The translations under genes were made by a program, and so were the position numbers. A stretch of 14,789 nt of DNA, from the NCBI GenBank assembly GCA_945889565.1, contig CAMDBZ010000014.1, forward strand, positions 1-14,789, written 5' to 3'. The DNA is from Thermoflexus hugenholtzii JAD2 (lineage in GTDB: Bacteria > Chloroflexota > Dehalococcoidia > UBA2979). Below the pieces are notes generated by a model, which saw nothing but the letters and a program-made list of their open reading frames with translations, did no database searches and had not been told where the DNA came from. This document shows positions 1 to 6,998 of this stretch, piece by piece (the first letter of the stretch is position 1; every line of letters starts with the position of its first letter).

Positions 1-329
1 CCGCCGCCGAGGTGCTCGCCGCGCGCGGCATCAGCGCGCGCGTGCTGAACATGGCCACCGTCCGCCCGCTCGACACCGCCGCCCTCGAGGCCGCCGCCCG
101 CGAGACCGGCGCCATCGTCGTCGCCGAGGAGCACCTCGTGCACTCCGGCCTCGGCGCCATGTGCGCCCAGGCCCTCGCCACCCGCCACCCAGTCCCGATG
201 GAGTTCGTCGGCGTCCCCGACCGCTACGGCGAGTCCGGCACCTCGAACGAGCTGCTCGAACTCATGGGCCTCACCGTCGAAGGCATCGTCGCCGCCGCCG
301 AGCGGGTTGTGGGTCGCAAGCGCGGGTAG
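1..329 (+). CDS. Transketolase C-terminal region (partial, 5' end outside window)
   Basis: The reading frame is open from the window edge (codons in phase from base 3) to a TAG at 327-329, giving about 108 residues of a C-terminal domain. The segment has the hallmark features of the transketolase C-terminal (TPP-independent) domain: a variable-region strand running into VRPLD, an acidic strand ending in EEH followed by SGLG, and near the end the RYGESGTSNELLELMGLT segment, equivalent to the FGESG-x-ELL-GLT motif of split transketolase C-terminal subunits. Known role of the family: two-carbon ketol transfer in the pentose phosphate pathway, acting with the TPP-binding N-terminal part. Whether this is a separate C-terminal subunit or the tail of a full-length enzyme cannot be told, because the start is missing. 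1-deoxyxylulose-5-phosphate synthase is a less likely relative. Confidence 0.85.
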   Translation, partial: AAEVLAARGISARVLNMATVRPLDTAALEAAARETGAIVVAEEHLVHSGLGAMCAQALATRHPVPMEFVGVPDRYGESGTSNELLELMGLTVEGIVAAAERVVGRKRG

Positions 330-643
330 TCGGCGCGGCTGGCCCCGCCGGTCCGGTGATTTCAGTGTGAGTCGAACAGGCGCACGTCTCAGCGCGACAA
401 GCTGATGCTCCTCGCTACGGCGGCTTTGCTCGTCCGACCAATGCTACCAAGGTCACCGTCTGGGACCTGTTCAACCGGTGCCACAGCTGGGAGCGCGAGG
501 GCGCAGCCCCTGGAGGAAAAGGGTGGGTGGGCGGGTCCCCCTCGGCCCGGAGGGCCGCCCTCAACTCTCACCTCGCGAATGACACCCCACGCCCAACCGG
601 GCAAGCGCACGCGGCCCCCGAGCTCCCGCGCGGGTGAGCGCCG
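330..643. other. Non-coding spacer with lower-GC segment between convergent genes
   Basis: About 310 bases separate the transketolase stop from the stop of the convergent HAD gene. Bases about 355-480 are visibly less GC-rich than everything around and show no codon structure like the neighbouring genes. Bases about 492-538 hold a hairpin and G-quadruplex repeat, listed separately. A short minus-strand open frame (389-610) crosses the spacer but has no recognisable domain, and I do not call it a gene. The lower-GC part could be a decayed insertion or one copy of a dispersed repeat; a single window cannot show which. Confidence 0.5.
492..538. repeat. Composite repeat, copy 1: GCAGCCCC hairpin plus G-quadruplex motif
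   Basis: A GGGCGCAGCCCC core (499-510) is followed after 10 bases by GGGTGGGTGGGCGGG (521-535), four G-triplets separated by single bases. The same arrangement recurs at 3710-3754. It lies downstream of the minus-strand HAD gene, with the G-rich strand on the + strand, so a read-through HAD transcript would carry the C-rich version. Confidence 0.6.
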
Positions 644-1441
644 TTACCCGTACACCCCCGCCAGCTCTGCAAGCGACCGCACCTCGAAGTGCGGCCCCGC
701 GTCGGCGCGCTCGCCGGCCGCCCGGCTCGCACCCTCGACGTCGCGCGGCGCGCCCGCGCGATTCAGCCACACCGCCACCAGTCCCGCCTCGCGCGCTCCG
801 CGCACGTCTGCGTCGAGGTTGTCGCCCACGTGCAGCGCCTCGCCCGGCGCGACATCGAGTGCTGCGAGCGCGCGCGCGAAGATCGCCGCGTCCGGCTTGC
901 GCACCCCCGCCTCCCCCGAGATCACGATCGCGTCGCACCACTCGTGCAGGCCCAGCGCCTCCACCTTGCGCCGCTGCTCCTGCGCGCCGCCGTTGGAGAC
1001 CAGCGCCACCGCACCGTGCGCGCGCGCCGCACGCAGCGCGGCGAGCGCATCGTCGAACAGCACCAGCGCCCGCGGCCATGCCGCTTCGTACGCCGCGAAC
1101 GCGCGGTCCGCCAGCGCATCGTCCGCGCCGCCGTGCGCCGCCACGAACGCGCGAAACCCGCGCCGCACGAACGCGATGTCCCACTCGCCCGGCCCCGCGA
1201 CGAACTCCGCGTGCACCAGCGGCTGGAACACGCGCTCGAACAACTGTGGCTCGTGCGCGCGCTCGCCGAGCCGCGGCGCGAGCTCGCTCGCCACCGCCGC
1301 CGCGAAGCCCGCGCGCCACGCCGCGCGCGCGTCCACCAGCGTGTCGTCGAGGTCGAAGCACACCGCCGCGATGCGGCCGCCACGCCGCGGACCGGGCCCA
1401 TGCGGTTGGTCGTTACTCGTCGTCGAAGTCGTCGTCATCAT
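644..1441 (-). CDS. HAD-superfamily hydrolase (subfamily IA-like phosphatase)
   Basis: A 265-residue protein with all four HAD motifs in order: the nucleophile/acid pair in FDLDDTLVD (D30 and D32), motif II Ser149 in LVSNGG, motif III Lys182 in GVRKPD, and motif IV GDNLD (D207, D210). The roughly 100-residue insert between motifs I and II, probably helical, is the C1-type cap typical of subfamily IA (YjjG, phosphoglycolate phosphatase and haloacid dehalogenase relatives). It probably hydrolyses a small phosphorylated metabolite in the cytoplasm; the substrate cannot be read from sequence. The ATG at 1441 lies inside the end of the upstream gene (29-base overlap), which suggests translational coupling. 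The first ~25 residues are Thr/Pro/Gly-rich and come before the catalytic strand, so translation might instead begin slightly later, but no in-frame ATG lies between 1438 and the catalytic motif. It is the last gene of the proline-operon-like run. Confidence 0.88.
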   Translation of the reverse strand: MMTTTSTTSNDQPHGPGPRRGGRIAAVCFDLDDTLVDARAAWRAGFAAAVASELAPRLGERAHEPQLFERVFQPLVHAEFVAGPGEWDIAFVRRGFRAFVAAHGGADDALADRAFAAYEAAWPRALVLFDDALAALRAARAHGAVALVSNGGAQEQRRKVEALGLHEWCDAIVISGEAGVRKPDAAIFARALAALDVAPGEALHVGDNLDADVRGAREAGLVAVWLNRAGAPRDVEGASRAAGERADAGPHFEVRSLAELAGVYG

Positions 1442-1718
1442 CGTCGTCGGCGAACGTGCCCACCTCTTCGCCGCGCCACACCGTGACGATCAAGTCCTCG
1501 CGATACGGGTCCGCCGACATCACCAGCCGCTCGTCGATCTCCGCCACCAGCTCCTGCACCGCGTCGTCGCCCAGCGACTGGTGCACCGCCAGCGTCGCGT
1601 ACGTCGCCGACGACGTGAAGTGCAGATCGACGCGCCCCAGCGAGTGCTCGCCGTCGTCGATGCTGTACGCCTCCGAGTGCGCCGTGCGCGCCTCCCGTTC
1701 GAAGCGGTACTCGGCCAC
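1413..1718 (-). CDS. Small conserved-looking acidic protein, function unknown
   Basis: A 101-residue protein starting at a GTG, with a GGGGG stretch a few bases upstream as a possible ribosome-binding site. It begins 21 bases after the proA stop and ends inside the HAD gene, so it sits in the same transcription unit. The N-terminal ~85 residues alternate charged and hydrophobic residues and look like a small alpha/beta domain. The tail is seven consecutive Asp followed by FDDE. I recognise no catalytic motif, signal peptide or membrane segment. The codon pattern matches its neighbours and the spacing is operonic, which argues that it is real. The Asp run comes from a GAC/GAT trinucleotide tract that also encodes the Thr-rich start of the HAD protein in another frame. 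Confidence 0.75.
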   Translation of the reverse strand: MAEYRFEREARTAHSEAYSIDDGEHSLGRVDLHFTSSATYATLAVHQSLGDDAVQELVAEIDERLVMSADPYREDLIVTVWRGEEVGTFADDDDDDDFDDE

Positions 1719-1739
1719 AGCCCCCAGCCTTCCCAGCGG

Positions 1740-3011
1740 CTACGGCCGCGTCTGCCCCGTCCCCGTCACCACCCACTTATACGACGTCAGCTCGCGCAGC
1801 CCCATCGGCCCGCGCGCGTGCATCTTCTGCGTCGAGATGCCGAACTCCACGCCCAGCCCAAACTCGCCGCCGTCCGTGAACTGCGTCGACGCGTTCACGT
1901 ACACCGCCGCCGCGTCCACCTCATGCAAGAAACGCGCTGCCGCCTCGTCCGAGCGTGTCACGATCGCCTCTGAATGCCCGCTGCCGTGCGCCTCGATGTG
2001 CGCGAGTGCCGCATCGAGCGAATCGACCACGCGCACCGAGCAGTCGTACGACAGCCACTCGCGGTCGTAGTCCGCCTCCTGCACGGCGACGACGGGTGCG
2101 CCCGCGCCACACAACGACGCCGCGCGACCGTCCGCGTGCAGCGTCACGCCGCGCGCGCCGAGCTCGCGCGCGAGCTCCGGCAACAACTGCGCCGCGATGC
2201 GCTCGTGCACGAGCACCGTGTCGAGCGCGTTGCAGATCGACACGCGCCGCGTCTTCGCGTTCACCACCACGTCGCACGCCATCGCCGCATCGGCGTCGGC
2301 GTCGACGTACGTGTGGCACACGCCGATGCCGCCCGCCACCACCGGCATCGTCGCCTCGTCGCGCACACGCCGGATCAGCTCAGCGCCCCCGCGCGGAATC
2401 ACGAGGTCGATCGACTCCTGCGCGCGCAGCAGCGCGCCGACTTCAGCGCGGTCCGTCGACTCGATGAACTGCACGCATTCGGCCGGCAGCCCCGCCCCCG
2501 CCACCGCGCGCTGCACGAGCGCCGCGAGCGCCGCCGACGTCGCATGCGCGTCGCTCCCGGAGCGCAGCACCACCGCGTTCCCCGACTTCACGCACAGCGC
2601 CGCGATGTCGATCGTCACGTTCGGCCGCGACTCGTAGATCGCCGCGATCACCCCCAGCGGCACGCGCACGCGCTCGACGACCAGCCCGTTCGGCCGCGTC
2701 GTGCGCTCGATCAGCTCGCCCACCGGGTCCGGCAGCGCCGCCACTGCGCGCACGTCCCGCGCCATCCCCGCGATGCGCCCCGCGTCGAGCTGCATGCGAT
2801 CGATAAACGACTCCGCCAGCCCGCGCTCGCGCCCGCGTGCGATCTCCGCCGCGTTCACCGCCAGCAGCGCCCGCTCCTCCGCGAGCAGCGCCGCCGCTAC
2901 CCGCTCGAGCGCGTCGTTCTTCTGCGCCGTCCCCGCACGCCCCAGCGCGCGACTCGCATCCCGCGCCGCCGCCGCCCGCGTCGCCGCCTCCGACCCCGTC
3001 GTCGTCGTCAT
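1740..3011 (-). CDS. proA: Glutamate-5-semialdehyde dehydrogenase (gamma-glutamyl phosphate reductase)
   Basis: A 423-residue protein, the usual ProA length. It reduces gamma-glutamyl phosphate with NADPH to glutamate-5-semialdehyde, the second step of proline synthesis. Diagnostic segments are YESRPNVTIDIAALC (about 126-140) followed by KSGNAVVLRSGSDA (142-155), the catalytic cysteine Cys260 in RVSICNALDT, and the C-terminal EFGISTQKMHARGPMGL stretch (389-405) ending in a TSYKW motif. The start is the ATG at 3011. The N-terminal TTTT comes from an ACG repeat. The gene lies downstream of proB on the same strand with a P-loop kinase gene between them, so ProB and ProA, which channel the labile phosphate intermediate, are probably co-transcribed. 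Confidence 0.97.
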   Translation of the reverse strand: MTTTTGSEAATRAAAARDASRALGRAGTAQKNDALERVAAALLAEERALLAVNAAEIARGRERGLAESFIDRMQLDAGRIAGMARDVRAVAALPDPVGELIERTTRPNGLVVERVRVPLGVIAAIYESRPNVTIDIAALCVKSGNAVVLRSGSDAHATSAALAALVQRAVAGAGLPAECVQFIESTDRAEVGALLRAQESIDLVIPRGGAELIRRVRDEATMPVVAGGIGVCHTYVDADADAAMACDVVVNAKTRRVSICNALDTVLVHERIAAQLLPELARELGARGVTLHADGRAASLCGAGAPVVAVQEADYDREWLSYDCSVRVVDSLDAALAHIEAHGSGHSEAIVTRSDEAAARFLHEVDAAAVYVNASTQFTDGGEFGLGVEFGISTQKMHARGPMGLRELTSYKWVVTGTGQTRP

Positions 3012-3063
3012 ACGCCCATGCTAGCGCACCCGCCGGTAACGGCGGCCCGAGGGGCGCGACGGG

Positions 3064-3588
3064 CTAGCCGGCCGCGATCGCGTCCGCGTATGCGACGGCC
3101 GCCCGCACGTTCGCGGCCGCCTCCTCCGTCGCGTCGAGCCGCAACGCCTCGCCGTCGAACGGCTCGTAGTACCCCGTCTGGCGCAGCACCTCAGCCCAGT
3201 CGGCGCTGCTCAGTCCCACGCTGTATCGCGCCTCGATGCGCCGCCGGTGCTCCGCCGCGTCTGCGCACGCCGTGGCGATCACCGCGACGCGCGCGCCGTG
3301 CTCCGCCGCGGCGTCGAAGTACGCTTGCCGCTCCCAGCGAAACGGGTTCACCGCGTCAACAACCACCGAGAGCCCGGCCGCCAGCTGCTCGCCGGACACC
3401 GCCCGCATCACCGCGTAGCCCACGATGTCCGGCCGCTGCTCCGGCCCGACCCCGCTGCGCACCAGCGCCGCGTCAATCGGATCCGCCGCGAGCAACGCCG
3501 CAGGCAACGCCCGCGCCACCGCTGCCGCGACCGTGCTCTTGCCCGTCCCCGGCAGTCCGGTCATGAGCACGAGCACCGGCATCCTCAT
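3064..3588 (-). CDS. P-loop (AAA_33-type) predicted kinase
   Basis: A 174-residue single-domain protein. The Walker A loop GLPGTGKST (11-19) follows a short hydrophobic strand. VVVDAVNPF (about 76-83) is a Walker-B-like strand with Asp78, and HRRRIEAR (114-121) looks like the Arg-rich LID of small-molecule or nucleotide kinases. This matches the AAA_33/zeta-toxin-like group of predicted ATP-dependent kinases; the phosphate acceptor is unknown. It sits between proB and proA on the same strand, 52 bases before proA, but is not a known proline enzyme. The purine-rich AGGGAG lies 3 bases before the ATG at 3588 and 9 bases before a second in-frame ATG at 3582, so 3582 may be the real start. No antitoxin-like partner is adjacent. 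Confidence 0.85.
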   Translation of the reverse strand: MRMPVLVLMTGLPGTGKSTVAAAVARALPAALLAADPIDAALVRSGVGPEQRPDIVGYAVMRAVSGEQLAAGLSVVVDAVNPFRWERQAYFDAAAEHGARVAVIATACADAAEHRRRIEARYSVGLSSADWAEVLRQTGYYEPFDGEALRLDATEEAAANVRAAVAYADAIAAG

Positions 3589-3610
3589 CGGCTCCCTCTC
3601 GCGCGCTCCT

Positions 3611-3655
3611 GCTCCCCTGGCCTCACCCCGTCACCCCGGGGAGAGGGGGGGGTCC
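3611..3655. repeat. GC-rich palindromic intergenic repeat, copy A (diverged)
   Basis: The segment has the CTCCCCT, CCTCACCCC and GGGGAGAGGGG blocks of the repeat family also found at 8445-8497, 13758-13808 and 14017-14072, but in a rearranged or shortened order. It sits in the spacer between proB and the kinase gene. Confidence 0.5.
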
Positions 3656-3709
3656 GCCGAGCGATCACGTGGGCCTCGCGACGCTGCGACTCGTGAAACG
3701 GCGCCGGCG

Positions 3710-3754
3710 GGGTGCGGGGCGCAGCCCCGCAATCTGAGGGTGGGTGGGTGGGCC
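3710..3754. repeat. Composite repeat, copy 2: perfect hairpin plus perfect G-quadruplex motif
   Basis: An 8-bp perfect stem with a GCA loop, TGCGGGGC-GCA-GCCCCGCA (3713-3731), is followed 6 bases later by GGGTGGGTGGGTGGG (3738-3752). It lies immediately downstream of the proB stop, about 30 bases away for the hairpin on the transcribed strand. No T-tract follows on the minus strand, so it is not a canonical intrinsic terminator. Copy 1 is at 492-538. Confidence 0.65.
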
Positions 3755-3758
3755 CTTC

Positions 3759-4901
3759 CTACAACAGCACCAGCTGATTGCGATGGACGATCTCCTCGCC
3801 GTACTCGTACCCCAGCGCCTCCGCGATGCGCTCGGAGTGCAGCCCGCGAATGCGCACGATGTCCGCCGCCGCGTAGTTCACGCTCCCCGCCGCCAGCTCG
3901 TGCCCCGCCGCCGTCACGATGCGCACCACATCGCCGCGCTGGAACTCCCCGTCGACGGACAGCACCCCCGCCGGCAGCAACGACTTGCCATCGAACTCCA
4001 GCGCCCGCGCCGCCCCGTCGTCGACCACCAGGCGCCCGCGCGCCTGCAGGTTCGACAGCAGGTAGCGCCGCCGGGCGTCCACGCGGTCCCCCGTCGGCAG
4101 GAAATGCGTCCCCACCGCCTCGCCCGATGCCGCCCGCAGCACCACGTCCGCCGCGCGCCCGTCCGCGATCACCACGTGCGCGCCGGCTGCCGTGGCGGCC
4201 CGCGCCGCCTGCACCTTCGTCGCCATGCCGCCGGTGCCGCGCACCCCCGGCTGGCCTGCCGCCGCCTCGATCGCGGCGTCGATGCGCTCGACGCGCTGGA
4301 TCAGCTGCGCGTCCGGGTGGTGCCGCGGGTCCGCCGTGTACAGCCCCGCGATGTCCGTGAGCAGCAGCAACAGGTCTGCGTCGACGAGGTTCGCGACCTC
4401 CGCCGACAGGCGGTCGTTGTCGCCGATCACCGTGTCGCGGATCTCCTCGATCGACACCACGTCGTTCTCGTTGACGATCGGCACCACGCCGCGCTCGAGC
4501 AGCCCCAGCAGCGTCGTGCGCGCGTTCAGGTAGCCGAGCCGGTCCGCGAGGTCGCGCCGCGTCAGCAACGCCTGCGCCACCACCACCCCGCGTAGCTCGA
4601 ACAGCTCGTCCCACAGCGACATCAGCCGGCCCTGCCCCACCGCCGCCAGCACCTGCCGCGTCGGCAGATCGCGGCGCCCCGGCTCGCCGTCGCCCAGCCG
4701 GTGCCGCCCGGCCGCGATCGCCCCGGAGCTCACCACCACCAGCTGCCCGCCCAGCGCCCGCGCGTCCGCGATCTGCTCCGTGAGCGCCGCCAGCACGTGC
4801 GCGTCCAGCTGCTCCCCGCCGCCGGTGAGCAGGTTCGTCCCCACCTTCACCACCACGCGGCGATGCTCCAGGTGCTGCCCCTGCAGCCGGCGGCTGGTCA
4901 T
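3759..4901 (-). CDS. proB: Glutamate 5-kinase with C-terminal PUA domain
   Basis: A 380-residue protein that phosphorylates glutamate with ATP to gamma-glutamyl phosphate, the first and normally feedback-regulated step of proline synthesis. The amino-acid-kinase domain (about 14-260) shows VKVGTN (18-23), the SSGA glycine-rich loop (58-61), NENDVV (144-149), GDND (160-163) and GTGGMATK (222-229). A C-terminal PUA domain (about 288-375) contains the GDVVRI and NYAAADIVRIRG segments, as in the long ProB form. The start is the ATG at 4901; the next upstream frame is lost in the divergent spacer. It is the first gene of the leftward run and shares a 131-base divergent intergenic region with the YihY gene. 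Confidence 0.97.
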   Translation of the reverse strand: MTSRRLQGQHLEHRRVVVKVGTNLLTGGGEQLDAHVLAALTEQIADARALGGQLVVVSSGAIAAGRHRLGDGEPGRRDLPTRQVLAAVGQGRLMSLWDELFELRGVVVAQALLTRRDLADRLGYLNARTTLLGLLERGVVPIVNENDVVSIEEIRDTVIGDNDRLSAEVANLVDADLLLLLTDIAGLYTADPRHHPDAQLIQRVERIDAAIEAAAGQPGVRGTGGMATKVQAARAATAAGAHVVIADGRAADVVLRAASGEAVGTHFLPTGDRVDARRRYLLSNLQARGRLVVDDGAARALEFDGKSLLPAGVLSVDGEFQRGDVVRIVTAAGHELAAGSVNYAAADIVRIRGLHSERIAEALGYEYGEEIVHRNQLVLL

Positions 4902-5022
4902 GCGGCGCGCCCTTCCGTACGCTCGACGTTCACGGACGCAGGATGGCGGAGCGGGGGGCCGCCGTCGAGCGCCCGTCCAGGCGCTCGCGACGCGCGGGGC
5001 GCCGGCGGGCGCGGATGCAGGC

Positions 5023-5027
5023 AGGAG
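5023..5027 (+). promoter_or_regulatory. Ribosome-binding site fixing the YihY start
   Basis: AGGAG ends 5 bases before a GTG at 5033. The alternative in-frame ATGs at 4943 and 5015 lack a comparable site and would add an Arg-rich, low-complexity extension. Confidence 0.7.
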
Positions 5028-5032
5028 CTCGC

Positions 5033-5992
5033 GTGCCCCCCGCAGTCACCTCCGCCTCCGCCGCCGTCCCACGCCGCCGCGCCGCGCGCCTGCTCGCGCG
5101 CGCCACCGTCCGCTTCGTCGAGCACCGCTGCACGCAGCACGCCGCCGCCATCTCCTACTACGCGCTGTTCTCGCTCTTCCCGCTCGCCCTCCTCGCCACC
5201 GCCCTCTTCGGCGTGCTGCTCCGCAACGACGCCGTCGAGGCGCGCGTCCTCGACCGCTTCATCGCGGCGCTCCCCGTCGAGGCCCCCGCCATCGCCGACT
5301 CCCTGCGTGCGCTCGCCGGCCTCGGCCCCACCCTCACCGTCGTCTCACTCGCCGTCACCGTCTGGGGCGCCGGCGCGCTCGCCGCCGCCGTCCGCTCCGC
5401 CCTCGATGTCGTGTTTCACGTGGAACGCGGCCGCCCCCTGCTCCGCGCCAGGTTGCTCGACTACGCGATCCTGCTGCTGCTCGGCGTACTCTTCGTCGCC
5501 TCCATCGCGCTCACCACCGCCTGGCGCGTCGCACAGACCGAGTTCGACAGCCGCGTCGGCCTGTTCGATGGGCGCCTATCGCGGCTCTGGGACCTCGGCG
5601 CGCTCGCCATCCCGTCGCTGCTCACCTTCGCCGCGCTGTTGCTGCTCTACCGCGCGCTGCCGCACCGCGCGTTGCGTATCGCGCACATCTGGCCCGGCGC
5701 GCTCGTCGCCACCGTCGCGTTCGAGCTCGCCAAGGCCGGCATCACCACCTACGTCGCCTACTTCGCGAACTACGACCTCGTCTACGGCTCGCTCGGCGGC
5801 GTGATCGCCCTGCTCTTCTGGGTCTACCTCAGCGCCAACATCCTGCTCTTCGGCGCCGAGCTCGCCTGCGCCTACGCCGACCACGCCACCGGCCACGACG
5901 CCCTCGCCCCCGGCGACTGGCGTCGCGCCCTCCGCGCCCTCCTCCGCGGCCTCATCCTCGCCCCCCCCGACGACGACGCCGAGCAGCGGTAG
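5033..5992 (+). CDS. YihY/BrkB-family inner membrane protein
   Basis: A 319-residue membrane protein using the GTG at 5033. Six hydrophobic segments are visible, at about 40-62, 100-120, 144-164, 187-207, 218-240 and 255-281. The family signatures are AAAISYYALFSLFPLALL near 37-54 and, before the end, YGSLGGVIALLFWVYL with SANILLFGAEL (251-277). The family was once misannotated as ribonuclease BN. Its function is not settled; it is a general envelope protein found in many bacteria. The N-terminus is basic and cytoplasmic in character. The gene is divergent from proB and convergent with the lower-GC hypothetical gene. A longer form beginning at 4943 is possible but less likely on ribosome-binding-site grounds. 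Confidence 0.92.
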   Translation: MPPAVTSASAAVPRRRAARLLARATVRFVEHRCTQHAAAISYYALFSLFPLALLATALFGVLLRNDAVEARVLDRFIAALPVEAPAIADSLRALAGLGPTLTVVSLAVTVWGAGALAAAVRSALDVVFHVERGRPLLRARLLDYAILLLLGVLFVASIALTTAWRVAQTEFDSRVGLFDGRLSRLWDLGALAIPSLLTFAALLLLYRALPHRALRIAHIWPGALVATVAFELAKAGITTYVAYFANYDLVYGSLGGVIALLFWVYLSANILLFGAELACAYADHATGHDALAPGDWRRALRALLRGLILAPPDDDAEQR

Positions 5993-6051
5993 TCGTTCTT
6001 GCATCGCGAACGCGCGCTGGGCATCGTCACGAGCGGCGCCGCGTGACCCCG

Positions 6052-6879
6052 CTACTTGGGTGGTCGGGGGATTTTCACCGCTTCCGGGAGCGGGTCGAAC
6101 AGATCGAAGAAGCGCGGCAGCACGTCGAATGCCACGTAGGAATAGATTTCGCCGATCCCTGCGATCGGTACGCCCCCTGCTGGCCGCGGTATGGGAATCG
6201 TCATCAGTCGCCTGATGCGGTGCTCGAAATCTGTTGCGGGATCGAGATCGACGGGGACACGCGCAACGATGTCGCCGTCGTTCGCGCCACCTCGCATGAT
6301 CCAGATTCGTGGGTCAATATCCTTCGTGTCGAACGTGAGTCCGCTCGCCGCAGGCTCCAGGATCCGATGTTTGTCTCGGATGTTCATCTGATCGAGCAAG
6401 GCAAGCGGATCGTGCTCCGCCGTGTCCCCTCGTTGGTACGGCTGTACGAGGTCGATTGCTTGCCACGCGCGCTGCCGGATGTTGTCCGGGACGTACGTCA
6501 AGAGCTTTCCAATATGGTTGTCGTCCCTGACCCGAAGGATCGGGAAACTCGTGCTCCGCTCTGCGCGCTCGAGGTTCCGCCCGTGCAGGTTGTCGGGGAA
6601 GACCGACATGGCATAAACGATCTGGTCAAGCGCGGAACGGAGCTGGTACGCGAACTCACCGATAGCCGTACCGATGTCGATCAGGGGTGGGTATCTGGCG
6701 ACCAACGTGTATTCGTAGAGCGTGTTGCCCGCATGGAGATGGCGGACCATGCCATTTGGTTCGAGCGACTCCCAGCGGTGGATGTACTCGTTGATGGATT
6801 CAACGTGTTTCTCCGCTCTGCGAATTTTCCAGATCGGACTTTCGAGCGGGTGCCGATGGCGCCATGGTTCGAGGGGCAT
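6052..6879 (-). CDS. Hypothetical protein, lower-GC, probably horizontally acquired
   Basis: A 275-residue protein starting at the ATG at 6879, which has GAGG six bases upstream; an upstream in-frame ATG at 6960 lies in a hairpin and is unlikely. The N-terminus (about 15-40) looks helical, with WKIRRAEKHVESINEYIHRW. The most family-like stretch is FAYQLRSALDQIVYAMS (76-92), which resembles the 'LRSALDHLVW' segment seen in a scattered family of uncharacterised bacterial proteins; this resemblance is from memory and not verified. There is no signal peptide, membrane span or catalytic motif I can name. Base composition is clearly lower in GC, and codons ending in A or T are common, unlike both flanking genes. 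That suggests recent transfer. No integrase or transposase accompanies it. Confidence 0.8.
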   Translation of the reverse strand: MPLEPWRHRHPLESPIWKIRRAEKHVESINEYIHRWESLEPNGMVRHLHAGNTLYEYTLVARYPPLIDIGTAIGEFAYQLRSALDQIVYAMSVFPDNLHGRNLERAERSTSFPILRVRDDNHIGKLLTYVPDNIRQRAWQAIDLVQPYQRGDTAEHDPLALLDQMNIRDKHRILEPAASGLTFDTKDIDPRIWIMRGGANDGDIVARVPVDLDPATDFEHRIRRLMTIPIPRPAGGVPIAGIGEIYSYVAFDVLPRFFDLFDPLPEAVKIPRPPK

Positions 6880-6885
6880 GGTGTA

Positions 6886-6889
6886 CCTC
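6886..6889 (-). promoter_or_regulatory. Ribosome-binding site for the lower-GC hypothetical gene
   Basis: On the minus strand, GAGG (within TGAGGT) lies 6 bases before the ATG at 6879. It favours this start over the in-frame ATG at 6960. Confidence 0.6.
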
Positions 6890-6938
6890 AGCGCCTGTCC
6901 GCGAAGGAGCCGATGCAGCGCATGTCGCATGGCGCGGA

Positions 6939-6974
6939 GTCTGTAGCAAGCGCGAGGCATCGCTTGCTACAGAC
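6939..6974. repeat. Perfect 14-bp inverted repeat (hairpin) between rimO and the hypothetical gene
   Basis: GTCTGTAGCAAGCG (6939-6952) and its exact complement CGCTTGCTACAGAC (6961-6974) flank an 8-base loop. It begins 24 bases downstream of the rimO stop on the minus strand. No T-run follows on either strand, so it is not a standard Rho-independent terminator, though it may protect the rimO 3' end or be a protein-binding palindrome. It sits at the edge of the lower-GC segment. Confidence 0.75.
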
Positions 6975-6998
6975 CGCTGAGGTCCAGCGCGGTCCATT

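Noticed and set aside
389..610. Small minus-strand open frame in the first spacer
   Set aside because: No domain, no ribosome-binding site noted, and it runs through the repeat and the lower-GC segment. It is more likely non-coding.
405..1973. Long open frame on the + strand opposite the HAD gene, the small acidic gene and proA
   Set aside because: It is antisense to three well-supported genes, has low-complexity Arg/Pro/Ser composition, and arises from the very high GC content, which removes stop codons.
1974..3566. A 530-residue Arg-rich open frame on the + strand
   Set aside because: Antisense shadow of proA and the kinase gene, with no recognisable domain.
6001..6963. GCATCGC at both sides of the lower-GC segment as a target-site duplication
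   Set aside because: Only 7 bases are shared, the right copy falls in the hairpin loop, and no transposase is present. Chance is likely in this base composition.
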